From NCBI GenBank assembly GCA_963966185.1, contig CAWZYM010000077.1, forward strand, positions 154,001 to 218,000: 64,000 bases of DNA, in the 5' to 3' direction. A program made the position numbers and the translations under genes. This DNA comes from Rhabditoides inermis (lineage: Eukaryota; Nematoda; Chromadorea; Rhabditida; Rhabditidae). This document shows, one piece after another, positions 38,101 to 48,536 of the stretch (positions are counted from its first letter, which is position 1; each line of letters opens with the position of its first letter). The notes under the pieces were generated by a model, which saw nothing but the letters and a program-made list of their open reading frames with translations, made no database searches and was not told the DNA's origin.

Positions 38101-39974
38101 CTAAAGGCGATGCGCATGATGCGCAGGTAGAACGCTTTGCTATTAGACAGTTCTAAAGGCGATGCGCATGATGCGCAGACAATGCGCATGATGCGCAAGT
38201 AGATCGCTTTGCTATCATACAGTTTTAAAGGTGATGCACATGATGCGCAAGTAGATCGCTTTGCTATCAGACATTTCTAAAGGCGATGCGCATGATGCGC
38301 AGGTAGATAGCTTTGCTATCAGACAGTTCTAAAGGCGATGCGCATGATGCGCAAGTAGATCGCTTTTATATCAGACAGTTCTAAAGGCGATGCGCATGAT
38401 GCGCAGGTAGATAGCTTTGCTATCATACAGTTCTAAAGGACATGCGCATGATGCGCAAGTAGATCGCATGATGCGCAAGTAGATCGCTATCAGACAGTTC
38501 TAAAGGCAATGCACATGATGCGCAAGTAGATCGCTTTGCTATCATACAGTTCTAATGGCGATGCGCATGATGCGCAGGTAGATCACTTTGGTATCAGACA
38601 GTTCTAAAGGCGATGCGCATGATGCGCAGACAATGCGCATGATGCGCAAGTAGATCGCTTTGCTATCATACAGTTCTAAAGGCGATGCGCATGATGCGCA
38701 GGTAGATCGCTTTGATATCAGACAGTTCTGAAGGCGATGCGCATGATGCGCAGATAGAGATAGCTTTGCTATCAGACAGTTCTAAAGGCGATACGCATGA
38801 TGCGCAGACAATGCGCATGATGCGAAAGTAGATCGCTTTTGTATCAGACAGTTCTAAAGGCGATGCGCATGATGCGCAGACAATGCGCATGATGCGCAAG
38901 TAGATCGCTTTGCTATCATACAGTTCTAAAAGCGATGCGCATGATGCGCAGGCAGATCGCTTTGCTATCAGACAGTTCTAAAGGCGATGCGAATGATGCG
39001 CAGATAGATCGCTTTGCTATGGGACAGTGCCAAAGGCGATGCGCATGATGCGCAAGTAAATCGCTTCGCTATTAGACAGTTCTAAAGGCGATGCGCATGA
39101 TGCGCAGGTAGATCGCTTTGCTATCAGACAGTTCTAAAGGCGATGCGCATGATGCGCAGACAATGCGCATTATGCGCAAGTAGATCGCTTTGGTATCAGA
39201 CAGTTCTAAAGGCGATGCGCATGATGCGCAGACAATGCGCATGATGCGCAGGTAGATCGCTTTGCTATGAGACAGTTCTAAAGGCGATGCGCATGATGCG
39301 CAAATAGATCGCTTTGCTATCATACAGTTCTAAAGGCGATGCGCAAGCGCATGATGCGCAGGTAGATCGTTTTGCTATCAGACAGTTCTAAAGGCGATGC
39401 GCATGATGCGCAGGTAGATCGCTTCGCTATCAGACAGTTCTAAAGGCGATGCGCATGATGCGCAAGTAGATCGCTTTGCTATCATACAGTTCTGAAGGCA
39501 ATGCGCATGATGCGCAAGTAGATAGCTTTGCTATCAGACAGTTCTAAAGGCGATGCGCATGATGCGCAAGTAGATCGCTTTGCTATCATACAGTTCTTAA
39601 GGCGATGCGCATGATGCGCAAGTAAATCGCTTCGCTATTAGACAGTTCTAAAAGCGATGCGCATGATGCGCAGACAATGCGCATGATGCGCAAGTAGATC
39701 GCTTTGCTATCAACAGTTCTAAAGGCAATGCGCATGATACGCAGGTAGATTGCTTTGCTATCAGACAATTCTAAAGGCGATGCGCATGATGCGCAGACAA
39801 TGCGCATGATGCGCAAGTAGATCGCTTTGGTATCAGACAGTTCTAAAGGCGACGCGCATGATGCGCAGACAATGCGCATGATGCGCAGACAATGCGCATG
39901 ATGCGCAAGTAGATCGCTTTGGTATCAGACAGTTCTAAAGGCGATGCGCATGATGCGCAGACAATGCGCATGAT

Positions 39975-42675
39975 GCGCAGACAATGCGCATGATGCGCAA
40001 GTAGATCGCTTTGCTATCATACAGTTCTAAAGGCGATGCGCATGATGCGCAGGTAGATCGCTTTGATATCAGACAGTTCTGAAGGCGATGCGCATGATGC
40101 GCAGATAGAGATAGCTTTGCCATCAGACAGTTCTAAAGGAGATACGCATGATGCGCAGACAATGCGCATGATGCGCAAGAAGATCGCTTTGGTATCAGAC
40201 AGTTCTAAAGGCGATGCGCATGATGCGCAGACAATGCGCATGATGCGCAAGTAGATCGCTTTGGTATCAGACAGTTCTAAAGGCGATGCGCATGATGCGC
40301 AGACAATGCGCATGATGCGCAAGTAGATCGCTTTGCTATCATACAGTTCTAAAAGCGATGCGCATGATGCGCAGGCAGATCGCTTTGCTATCAGACAGTT
40401 CTAAAGGCGATGCGAATGATGCGCAGATAGATCGCTTTGCTATGGGACAGTGCCAAAGGCAATGCGCATGATGCGCAAGTAAATCGCTTCGCTATTAGAC
40501 AGTTCTAAAGGCGATGCGCATGATGCGCAGGTAGATCGCTTTGCTATCAGACAGTTCTAAAGGCGATGCGCATGATGCGCAGACAATGCGCATTATGCGC
40601 AAGTAGATCGCTTTGGTATCAGACAGTTCTAAAGGCGATGCGCATGATGCGCAGACAATGCGCATGATGCGCAGGTAGATCGCTTTGCTATGAGACAGTT
40701 CTAAAGGCGATGCGCATGATGCGCAAATAGATCGCTTTGCTATCATACAGTTCTAAAGGCGATGCGCAAGCGCATGATGCGCAGGTAGATCGCTTTGCTA
40801 TCAGACAGTTCTAAAGGCGATGCGCATGATGCGCAGGTAGATCGCTTCGCTATCAGACAGTTCTAAAGGCGATGCGCATGATGCGCAAGTAGATCGCTTT
40901 GCTATCATACAGTTCTGAAGGCAATGCGCATGATGCGCAAGTAGATAGCTTTGCTATCAGACAGTTCTAAAGGCGATGCGCATGATGCGCAAGTAGATCG
41001 CTTTGCTATCATACAGTTCTTAAGGCGATGCGCATGATGCGCAAGTAAATCGCTTCGCTATTAGACAGTTCTAAAAGCGATGCGCATGATGCGCAGACAA
41101 TGCGCATGATGCGCAAGTAGATCGCTTTGCTATCAACAGTTCTAAAGGCAATGCGCATGATACGCAGGTAGATTGCTTTGCTATCAGACAATTCTAAAGG
41201 CGATGCGCATGATGCGCAGACAATGCGCATGATGCGCAAGTAGATCGCTTTGGTATCAGACAGTTCTAAAGGCGACGCGCATGATGCGCAGACAATGCGC
41301 ATGATGCGCAGACAATGCGCATGATGCGCAAGTAGATCGCTTTGGTATCAGACAGTTCTAAAGGCGATGCGCATGATGCGCAGACAATGCGCATGATGCG
41401 CAGACAATGCGCATGATGCGCAAGTAGATCGCTTTGCTATCATACAGTTCTAAAGGCGATGCGCATGATGCGCAGGTAGATCGCTTTGCTATCAGACAGT
41501 TCTAAAGGCGTTGCGCATGATGCGCAGACAATGCGCATGATGTGCAAGTAGATCGCTTTGCTATCATACCGTTCTAAAGGCGATGCGCATGATGCGCAGA
41601 CGATGCGCATGATGCGCAAGTAGATCGCTTTGGTATCAGACAGTTCTAAAGGCAATGCGCATGATGCGCAGACAATGCGCATGATGCGCAAGTAGATCGC
41701 TTTGGTATCAGACAGTTCTAAAAGCGATGCGCATGATGCGCAGACAATGCGCATGATGCGCAAGTAGATCACTTTGGTATCAGACAGTTCTAAAAGCGAT
41801 GCGCATGATGCGCAGACAATGCGCATGATGCGCAAGTAGATCGCTTTGGTATCAGACAGTTCTAAAGGCGATGCGCATGATGCGCAGACAATGCGCATGA
41901 TGCGCAAGTAGATCGCTTTGCTATCAGACAGTTCTAAAGGCAATGCACATGATGCGCAAGTAGATCGCTTTGCTATCATACAGTTCTAATGGCGATGCGC
42001 ATGATGCGCAGGTAGATCGCTTTGCTATCAGACAGTTCTAAAAGCGATGCGCATGATGCGCAGGTAGATCGCTTTGCTATCAGACAGTTCTAAAGGCGAT
42101 GCGCATGATGCGCAGACAATGCGCATGATGCGCAAGTAGATCGCTTCGCTATCAGACAGTTCTAAAGGCGATGCGCAAGATGCGCAGACAATGCGCATGA
42201 TGCGCAAGCAGATCGCTTTGCTATCATACAGTTCTAAAGGCGATGCGCATGATGCGCAGGTAGATCGCTTTGCTATCACAGTTTTAAAGGCGTTGCGCAT
42301 GATGCGCAGACAATGCGCATGATGCGCAAGTAGATCGCTTTGGTATTATACAGTTCTGAAGGCGATGCGCATGATGCGCAGGCAGATCGCTTTGCTATCA
42401 GACATTTCTAAAGGCGATGCGCATGATGCGCAGATAGATCGCTTTGCTATGGTACAGTGCCAAAGCTGATGCGCATGATGCGCAAGTAAATGGCTTCGCT
42501 ATTAGACAGTTCTAAAGGCGATGCGCATGATGCGCAGGTAGATCGCTTTGCTATCAGACAGTTCTAAAGGCGATGCGCATGATGCGCAGACAATGCGCAT
42601 GATGCGCAAGTAGATCGCTTTGGTATCAGACAGTTCTAAAGGCGATGCGCATGATGCGCAGACAATGCGCATGAT
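39975..42675 (-). repeat. 2,701-bp higher-order duplication, copy 1
   Basis: Segments starting at 40017, 40495, 41009, 41440 and 42028 all recur exactly 2,701 bp to the right. Differences from copy 2 include GCAAGAAGATCG near 40176 and CAGACATTTCTAAAGG near 42401. Confidence 0.85.
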
Positions 42676-45376
42676 GCGCAGACAATGCGCATGATGCGCA
42701 AGTAGATCGCTTTGCTATCATACAGTTCTAAAGGCGATGCGCATGATGCGCAGGTAGATCGCTTTGATATCAGACAGTTCTGAAGGCGATGCGCATGATG
42801 CGCAGATAGAGATAGCTTTGCCATCAGACAGTTCTAAAGGAGATACGCATGATGCGCAGACAATGCGCATGATGCGCAAGTAGATCGCTTTGGTATCAGA
42901 CAGTTCTAAAGGCGATGCGCATGATGCGCAGACAATGCGCATGATGCGCAAGTAGATCGCTTTGGTATCAGACAGTTCTAAAGGCGATGCGCATGATGCG
43001 CAGACAATGCGCATGATGCGCAAGTAGATCGCTTTGCTATCATACAGTTCTAAAAGCGATGCGCATGATGCGCAGGCAGATCGCTTTGCTATCAGACAGT
43101 TCTAAAGGCGATGCGAATGATGCGCAGATAGATCGCTTTGCTATGGGACAGTGCCAAAGGCAATGCGCATGATGCGCAAGTAAATCGCTTCGCTATTAGA
43201 CAGTTCTAAAGGCGATGCGCATGATGCGCAGGTAGATCGCTTTGCTATCAGACAGTTCTAAAGGCGATGCGCATGATGCGCAGACAATGCGCATTATGCG
43301 CAAGTAGATCGCTTTGGTATCAGACAGTTCTAAAGGCGATGCGCATGATGCGCAGACAATGCGCATGATGCGCAGGTAGATCGCTTTGCTATGAGACAGT
43401 TCTAAAGGCGATGCGCATGATGCGCAAATAGATCGCTTTGCTATCATACAGTTCTAAAGGCGATGCGCAAGCGCATGATGCGCAGGTAGATCGCTTTGCT
43501 ATCAGACAGTTCTAAAGGCGATGCGCATGATGCGCAGGTAGATCGCTTCGCTATCAGACAGTTCTAAAGGCGATGCGCATGATGCGCAAGTAGATCGCTT
43601 TGCTATCATACAGTTCTGAAGGCAATGCGCATGATGCGCAAGTAGATAGCTTTGCTATCAGACAGTTCTAAAGGCGATGCGCATGATGCGCAAGTAGATC
43701 GCTTTGCTATCATACAGTTCTTAAGGCGATGCGCATGATGCGCAAGTAAATCGCTTCGCTATTAGACAGTTCTAAAAGCGATGCGCATGATGCGCAGACA
43801 ATGCGCATGATGCGCAAGTAGATCGCTTTGCTATCAACAGTTCTAAAGGCAATGCGCATGATACGCAGGTAGATTGCTTTGCTATCAGACAATTCTAAAG
43901 GCGATGCGCATGATGCGCAGACAATGCGCATGATGCGCAAGTAGATCGCTTTGGTATCAGACAGTTCTAAAGGCGACGCGCATGATGCGCAGACAATGCG
44001 CATGATGCGCAGACAATGCGCAAGATGCGCAAGTAGATCGCTTTGGTATCAGACAGTTCTAAAGGCGATGCGCATGATGCGCAGACAATGCGCATGATGC
44101 GCAGACAATGCGCATGATGCGCAAGTAGATCGCTTTGCTATCATACAGTTCTAAAGGCGATGCGCATGATGCGCAGGTAGATCGCTTTGCTATCAGACAG
44201 TTCTAAAGGCGTTGCGCATGATGCGCAGACAATGCGCATGATGTGCAAGTAGATCGCTTTGCTATCATACCGTTCTAAAGGCGATGCGCATGATGCGCAG
44301 ACGATGCGCATGATGCGCAAGTAGATCGCTTTGGTATCAGACAGTTCTAAAGGCAATGCGCATGATGCGCAGACAATGCGCATGATGCGCAAGTAGATCG
44401 CTTTGGTATCAGACAGTTCTAAAAGCGATGCGCATGATGCGCAGACAATGCGCATGATGCGCAAGTAGATCACTTTGGTATCAGACAGTTCTAAAAGCGA
44501 TGCGCATGATGCGCAGACAATGCGCATGATGCGCAAGTAGATCGCTTTGGTATCAGACAGTTCTAAAGGCGATGCGCATGATGCGCAGACAATGCGCATG
44601 ATGCGCAAGTAGATCGCTTTGCTATCAGACAGTTCTAAAGGCAATGCACATGATGCGCAAGTAGATCGCTTTGCTATCATACAGTTCTAATGGCGATGCG
44701 CATGATGCGCAGGTAGATCGCTTTGCTATCAGACAGTTCTAAAAGCGATGCGCTTGATGCGCAGGTAGATCGCTTTGCTATCAGACAGTTCTAAAGGCGA
44801 TGCGCATGATGCGCAGACAATGCGCATGATGCGCAAGTAGATCGCTTCGCTATCAGACAGTTCTAAAGGCGATGCGCAAGATGCGCAGACAATGCGCATG
44901 ATGCGCAAGCAGATCGCTTTGCTATCATACAGTTCTAAAGGCGATGCGCATGATGCGCAGGTAGATCGCTTTGCTATCACAGTTTTAAAGGCGTTGCGCA
45001 TGATGCGCAGACAATGCGCATGATGCGCAAGTAGATCGCTTTGGTATTATACAGTTCTGAAGGCGATGCGCATGATGCGCAGGCAGATCGCTTTGCTATC
45101 AGACAGTTCTAAAGGCGATGCGCATGATGCGCAGATAGATCGCTTTGCTATGGTACAGTGCCAAAGCTGATGCGCATGATGCGCAAGTAAATGGCTTCGC
45201 TATTAGACAGTTCTAAAGGCGATGCGCATGATGCGCAGGTAGATCGCTTTGCTATCAGACAGTTCTAAAGGCGATGCGCATGATGCGCAGACAAGGCGCA
45301 TGATGCGCAAGTAGATCGCTTTGGTATCAGACAGTTCTAAAGGCGATGCGCATGATGCGCAGACATTGCACATGAT
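42676..45376 (-). repeat. 2,701-bp higher-order duplication, copy 2
   Basis: Tandem partner of the preceding block. Private variants are GCGCTTGATGC near 44751, GCGCAAGATGCGC near 44021 and CGTATAAAG-type changes near 44735. This copy lies next to the unique right end and is the direct mirror of left-arm 2.2-4.9 kb. Confidence 0.8.
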
Positions 45377-45684
45377 GCGCAGACAATGCGCATGATGCGC
45401 AAGTAGATCGCTTTGCTATCATACAGTTCTAAAGGCGATGCGCATGATGCGCAGGTAAATCGCTTTGCTATCAGACAGTTCTAAAGGCGATGCGCATGAT
45501 GCGCAGACAATGCGCATGATGCGCAAGTAGATCGCTTTGGTATCAGACAGTTCTAAAGGCGATGCGCATGATGCGCAGACAATGCGCATGATGCGCAAGT
45601 AGATCGCTTTGGTATCAGACAGTTCTAAAGGCGATGCGCATGTTGCGCAGACAATGCGCATGATGCGCAAGTAGATCGCTTTGC

Positions 45685-45935
45685 AGCAAAAGTCGGCGCA
45701 AGAACTGGCAGAGAAAGGATTTCCCGGAAACGCGTGAGTCAGTAGCGCAGACACTAAGTACTGTTGGTCACGAGTAACATTTCTTTATTTCAGGATGACT
45801 GCTGTGAACGAGGCTGCCTCCATGTACAACATAACCTAGGCGACTATTGATTCGACTATTGATTTTGCTACTGATACAATCCTGTACATTGAGTCGACAT
45901 TCTACTTTGTCTTCTACTGATTGCGATAAAAATTA
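45685..45935 (-). repeat. Unique outer end of the giant inverted repeat, right copy
   Basis: Exact-looking reverse complement of 1708-1958. Homology ends at GCGATAAAAATTA; the next bases (TTCGAAG) differ from the left outside sequence (AAAAAAG), which sets the border of the 44-kb inverted structure. Confidence 0.92.
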
Positions 45936-46296
45936 TTCGAAGTTTTAGCTAATCAAATTTTGTATCATAAATGATGTATTATGAATTGATCTGGTCTGAA
46001 AAGGGATGAGTGGAAAATAGAGAATTTACTTCACGTTTGTGAAACGTAGCTGAAATTCGGAAACATACAAGACGTGTGTAGGTACGGTATGGTAAATTTG
46101 GGTTACTGTAGATGGAATTCACTGTAGGACTGCAAAAAAACCATTCGTCGCGTCTGAAGGGAAACGACAGGCTGTATGCGACGCGCCAAGACAGCAACAA
46201 GGAGGAAGACATTGTGTCGGTACGGTAGTCTGGGTTACTGTACTCTATCGTACTCTTTGCTTACTGTAATCTACCGTACTCCTGCTCGTCTCGCAG
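45936..46296. other. Intergenic sequence, no supported feature
   Basis: AT-rich sequence with two loosely related stretches holding GGTACGGTA and GGGTTACTGTA (about 46080-46112 and 46218-46245). No convincing exon, promoter or transposon end is visible. Short open frames on both strands have no family signal. Confidence 0.4.
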
Positions 46297-46336
46297 TGCT
46301 ACTGCTCGACTTGCGGAAATTGAAGCACTCACTCAG

Positions 46337-46397
46337 ATGCCCACTCTTCCCCCGAACACTCCGAAGCCGATCACTTGCGACGAGGGATTCTACGTTA
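46337..46397 (+). CDS. Exon A of a GPI-anchored cysteine-rich protein gene (plus copy)
   Basis: Seen: an ACTCACTCAG acceptor ends at 46336 and a GTGAGA donor starts at 46398. The frame reads MPTLPPNTPKPITCDEGFYV and ends in phase 1. The spare A joins GC of the next exon to give Ser, so phases agree. An earlier acceptor (TCTCGCAG ending 46296) could extend the exon leftward in the same frame. No signal peptide is visible in this piece; it should lie in an upstream exon, which I could not identify. The exon has no counterpart in the inverted minus-strand copy. Confidence 0.4.
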
Positions 46398-46665
46398 GTG
46401 AGAGAGGGCGAGACAGAGACAGAGACAGAGAGAGACAGAGAGAGAGAGAGAGAGAGGGTGATGGCACAGTTTTCTAACCTCCACATCTACAATGTCTGGC
46501 TCTACTGATAATAACAAAGTGTGAGAGATAGAGATAGTGATAGCGAGAGAGGGGGGAGAGAGGAAGAGAGAAGGGGAGAGAGAGGAAGAGAGATAGAGAG
46601 ATAGAGAGGGAGAGAGGGAGAGAGAGAGAGAGGAAGAGAGAGATAGATAGAGGGAGAGAGGGAGA

Positions 46666-46703
<38 letters not shown>
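46398..46703 (+). repeat. GA-rich microsatellite tract filling the intron A-B
   Basis: (GA)n with GGGAGA, GATA and AAGA interruptions. It includes a short unique patch (about 46457-46540, CAGTTTTCTAACCTCCAC). Its right end (46640-46703) belongs to the inverted repeat shared with 49242-49337. Confidence 0.85.
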
Positions 46704-46707
<4 letters not shown>

Positions 46708-46722
46708 CTCCCTCCCTCGCAG

Positions 46723-46808
46723 GCGGCGTGGCGCTCACTTCTCGTGTGGTGGCGTGTGAGGGCGAGTGCGCCTCGGTATCTATCAACACCACCATCAACG
46801 GAACCAAG
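46723..46808 (+). CDS. Exon B of the GPI-anchored cysteine-rich protein (plus copy)
   Basis: The acceptor CCTCCCTCGCAG ends at 46722 and the donor GTGGGT starts at 46809. The 86-bp exon completes a Ser codon and then reads GVALTSRVVACEGECASVSI followed by NTTINGTK, ending in phase 0. It holds two Cys four residues apart (CEGEC) and NTT and NGT sequons for N-glycosylation, which suits an extracellular protein. The exact 86-bp counterpart on the minus strand is 49136-49221. Confidence 0.6.
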
Positions 46809-47097
46809 GTGGGTACGGAAAGAGTATAGAAGTCTCGAGAAGTCGTCAGTTCTCCTTGAGCGATAGACACACGTACCTCGACATGTATCTCGAGTAGAAA
46901 TCATGTCAATGATAATAAACAAACGAAGAATCAAATCAAATAGACTAATTGTGGGACAATATGGCGATAAACACGAATCAACGGCTGGATTGTATCCTCC
47001 GCACTGCTGAGTTTCTATTCCGGAACGTGAAAGAGTGATTAAATGATTTGATAAATCAATGACGACATCTGAGAATTGAGAATCTCGTATTGTTTAG

Positions 47098-47142
47098 GTC
47101 GCCGGAACGATCTTCTCCTGCGACCCCGCCAGTCTGTGCAAG
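47098..47142 (+). CDS. Exon C of the GPI-anchored cysteine-rich protein (plus copy)
   Basis: The acceptor TTGTTTAG ends at 47097 and the donor GTGAGA starts at 47143. Fifteen codons in phase 0 read VAGTIFSCDPASLCK. The pattern C-x5-C next to the CEGEC exon and the following NKC resembles the compact disulfide spacing of Ly6/three-finger surface proteins of marine invertebrates. This is an inference from spacing, not a family match. The minus copy is 48802-48846, the same length. Confidence 0.55.
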
Positions 47143-47186
47143 GTGAGAGAGAGGAAGTATAGAGTGAGAGAGAGAGACAGATATAC

Positions 47187-47219
<33 letters not shown>
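47143..47219 (+). repeat. GA microsatellite in intron C-D
   Basis: The 95-bp intron between exons C and D is mostly GA repeats with a short GTATAGAG/ATATACAAC interruption. The matching minus-strand intron at 48681-48801 is longer. Confidence 0.8.
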
Positions 47220-47221
<2 letters not shown>

Positions 47222-47237
47222 CCTCCCCTCCTTGCAG

Positions 47238-47381
47238 TCGCTGGGCGTGCAGAACAAGTGCGCGTCCATCGACGGCGATCAGCCACAGCCACAGCCACAG
47301 CCACATGTGCCTCGGCAGCAACAACCACCTCGCTTTCCAACAACTTACTACTTACTACTTAAAACTACTACTTACTACTGA
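47238..47381 (+). CDS. Exon D of the GPI-anchored cysteine-rich protein (plus copy)
   Basis: The acceptor CCTCCTTGCAG ends at 47237. In phase 0 the exon reads SLGVQNKCASIDGD, then a CAGCCA hexamer run (QPQPQPQPH), then VPRQQQPPRF, with an in-frame TGA at 47379-47381. The downstream GPI exon also fits phase 0, so a donor must lie before the stop for the anchored form. No strong GT site is obvious (ATGTGCC near 47305 is weak). If the exon runs to its stop, the product would be a secreted form without anchor. The expected CC...CN end of a Ly6 domain is not visible here, possibly overwritten by the repeat. The minus copy is 48537-48680, also 144 bp. Confidence 0.45.
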   Translation, partial: SLGVQNKCASIDGDQPQPQPQPHVPRQQQPPRFPTTYYLLLKTTTYY

Positions 47382-47608
47382 CTACTTACAATCCATTTCA
47401 CTGCTAATTATGTACTTATTACACACCAAACCCCTTTCGTGGGATTTAACTCGTTCCAGATCGTTTCGCAATATGGTTCCAACTCATTGTCCCAGTCCGA
47501 AAGGTTAACGACCCCACCGTTTAAAATCTCACTATACCATACATTCACATGTACAAACAAAGGCTCTGACCGTTTCATCGTATTCGTTTCATCGTAAAGT
47601 TGGTGAAT

Positions 47609-47609
<1 letters not shown>

Positions 47610-47666
<57 letters not shown>

Positions 47667-47667
47667 G
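47610..47667 (+). repeat. GA microsatellite upstream of exon E
   Basis: A near-pure (GA)n run with two AAAG interruptions, just before the exon E acceptor. Its mirror is the CT tract at 48259-48309. Confidence 0.85.
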
Positions 47668-47684
47668 GAATCTGCCACTTGCAG

Positions 47685-47810
47685 ATCATTACGACGACGA
47701 CGACAACGCGTGCACCTGTGACGACCACCTCAGCCGCCGGCCTGTCCCTCCTGGCTCTCTTGGGTGTGCAGCTGGCCTGGTTTTATCACTTGCGATGGTC
47801 AGAACACTGA
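47685..47810 (+). CDS. Terminal exon E: Thr-rich linker and GPI-attachment signal (plus copy)
   Basis: The acceptor CCACTTGCAG ends at 47684. The 41 codons begin IITTTTTTRAPVTTTSAAG and continue LSLLALLGVQLAW, then FYHLRWSEH and TGA at 47808-47810. A Thr-rich stalk, small residues (Ser-Ala-Ala-Gly) and a 13-residue hydrophobic run near the C terminus is the classic arrangement of a GPI-anchor signal: the hydrophobic end is cleaved in the ER and the small residue receives the anchor. Homology with the two other copies stops right after the hydrophobic run, so FYHLRWSEH is a newly acquired, more polar tail. That could impair GPI attachment. Confidence 0.6.
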   Translation: MITTTTTTRAPVTTTSAAGLSLLALLGVQLAWFYHLRWSEH

Positions 47811-47886
47811 GGGGGAAGAAGAGAAGAAAGGAGAGAAGCAGTGAAAAAGAAAGTAGTGATAAAGGAAAGGATAAGGAACGAGTAAA

Positions 47887-47972
47887 TTAGAACAGCCTGG
47901 CCAGCTGCACTCCCAAGAGAGCAAGGAGGGACAGGCCGGCCGCCGTAGTGGTCGTCACAAGGGCACGCGGAG
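47887..47972 (-). pseudogene. Orphan GPI-signal exon, third paralogue (remnant)
   Basis: On the minus strand the frame reads RALVTTTTAAG then LSLLALLGVQLARLF and TAA at 47887-47889. It is clearly related to exon E but diverged (for example ACG for TCA, AGG for TGG). No splice acceptor or other exons of this paralogue are found beside it, and similarity fades at CGCGTGCCC. It is probably a truncated duplicate in the spacer of the inverted repeat. Confidence 0.5.
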
Positions 47973-48030
47973 AGAGTGATGCATAACAGTCACAATGCAC
48001 GGATAATCAAAATACTCTACACGTAAAACA

Positions 48031-48036
48031 TTTATT
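48031..48036 (-). promoter_or_regulatory. Poly(A) signal AATAAA (minus strand)
   Basis: TTTATT on the plus strand lies about 100 bp downstream of the minus-strand terminal exon at 48138-48241, a usual 3' UTR distance. Confidence 0.4.
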
Positions 48037-48137
48037 CATAGAACATTCAGATATAGATGATCATCCTTTTAGCAAAGGATCTTGGGAACAGGACAACGAA
48101 TAAGAGGAGTGAAAGAGTGAAAGCAAAGAGGGAGCAT

Positions 48138-48241
48138 TAAAAGAGCCAGGCCAGCTGCACACCCAAGAGAGCCAGGAGGGACAGGCCGGCGGCTGAGGTG
48201 GTCGTCACAGGTGCACGCGTTGTCGTCGTCGTCGTAATGAT
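48138..48241 (-). pseudogene. Terminal exon E' (GPI signal) of the minus copy, with a 1-bp frameshift
   Basis: The acceptor CTTGCAG (48242-48248) and the Thr codons match exon E, but one C is missing where exon E has CTGTCCCTCC: the plus strand here reads GGAGGACAGG, with two G where the other copies imply three. The span from ATC to the ancestral TAA (48138-48140) is 104 bp, not 105. The frame shifts inside the hydrophobic signal, so the encoded tail is no longer a clean GPI signal. Without the deletion it would end LAWLF. This is either a real inactivating change or a base-call error. Confidence 0.55.
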
Positions 48242-48258
48242 CTGCAAGTGGCAGATTC

Positions 48259-48270
48259 CCTCTCTCTCTT

Positions 48271-48309
<39 letters not shown>
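48259..48309 (-). repeat. CT microsatellite, mirror of 47610-47667
   Basis: A (CT)n run with TTTCTTTC interruption on the plus strand, in the intron before exon E'. Confidence 0.8.
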
Positions 48310-48536
48310 ATTCACACACTTTACGATGAAACGAATACGATGAAACGGTCAGAGCCTTTGTTTGTACATGTGATTGTATGGTATAGTGAGATTTTAAACG
48401 GTGGGGTCGTTAACCTTTCGGACTGGGAAAATGAGTTGGAACCATATTGCGAAACGATCTGGAACGAGTTAAATCCCACGAAAGGGGTTCGGTGTGTAAT
48501 AAGTACATAATTAGCAGTGAAATGGATTGTAAGTAG

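Larger units (their letters stand above)
35171..45684 (-). repeat. Satellite array, right (reverse) arm, second part
   Basis: The reverse-oriented 52/72/92-bp monomers continue after the transposon. 35171-36800 resembles 38268-39880 at offsets of about 3.0-3.1 kb. The segment 35450-35900 is the best partner of left-arm 4600-5030, sharing the TTTCGCATC and AAAAGCGATC variants. The array ends at ATCGCTTTGC (45675-45684), the mirror of its start at 1959. Confidence 0.95.
46704..47780 (+). repeat. Left arm of the 1.1-kb gene-bearing inverted repeat
   Basis: Reverse complement of about 48147-49240. The mirror sum is 95,944 at exons B and C and drifts to 95,918-95,926 at exons D and E, because GA tracts differ in length. 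Exons are conserved almost base for base. The spacer between arms is 47781-48146. Confidence 0.88.

Noticed and set aside
1959..45684. CRISPR-like array of regular repeats
   Set aside because: Repeats are contiguous variants of each other, there are no unique spacers, no cas genes, and the context is eukaryotic.
1889..45754. Dozens of 62-179 residue frames with the repeat KAIYLRIMRIVCASCASPLE
   Set aside because: They exist only where consecutive satellite units are 72 bp. Each 52-bp unit breaks the frame, both strands of the array behave alike, and there are no splice or start signals. They are shadows of the satellite.
1708..45935. Classical TIR transposon with target-site duplication spanning 44 kb
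   Set aside because: Outer bases (CAAAAAAG left, TTCGAAG right) show no duplication, and no transposase is present. A fold-back duplication explains the data better.
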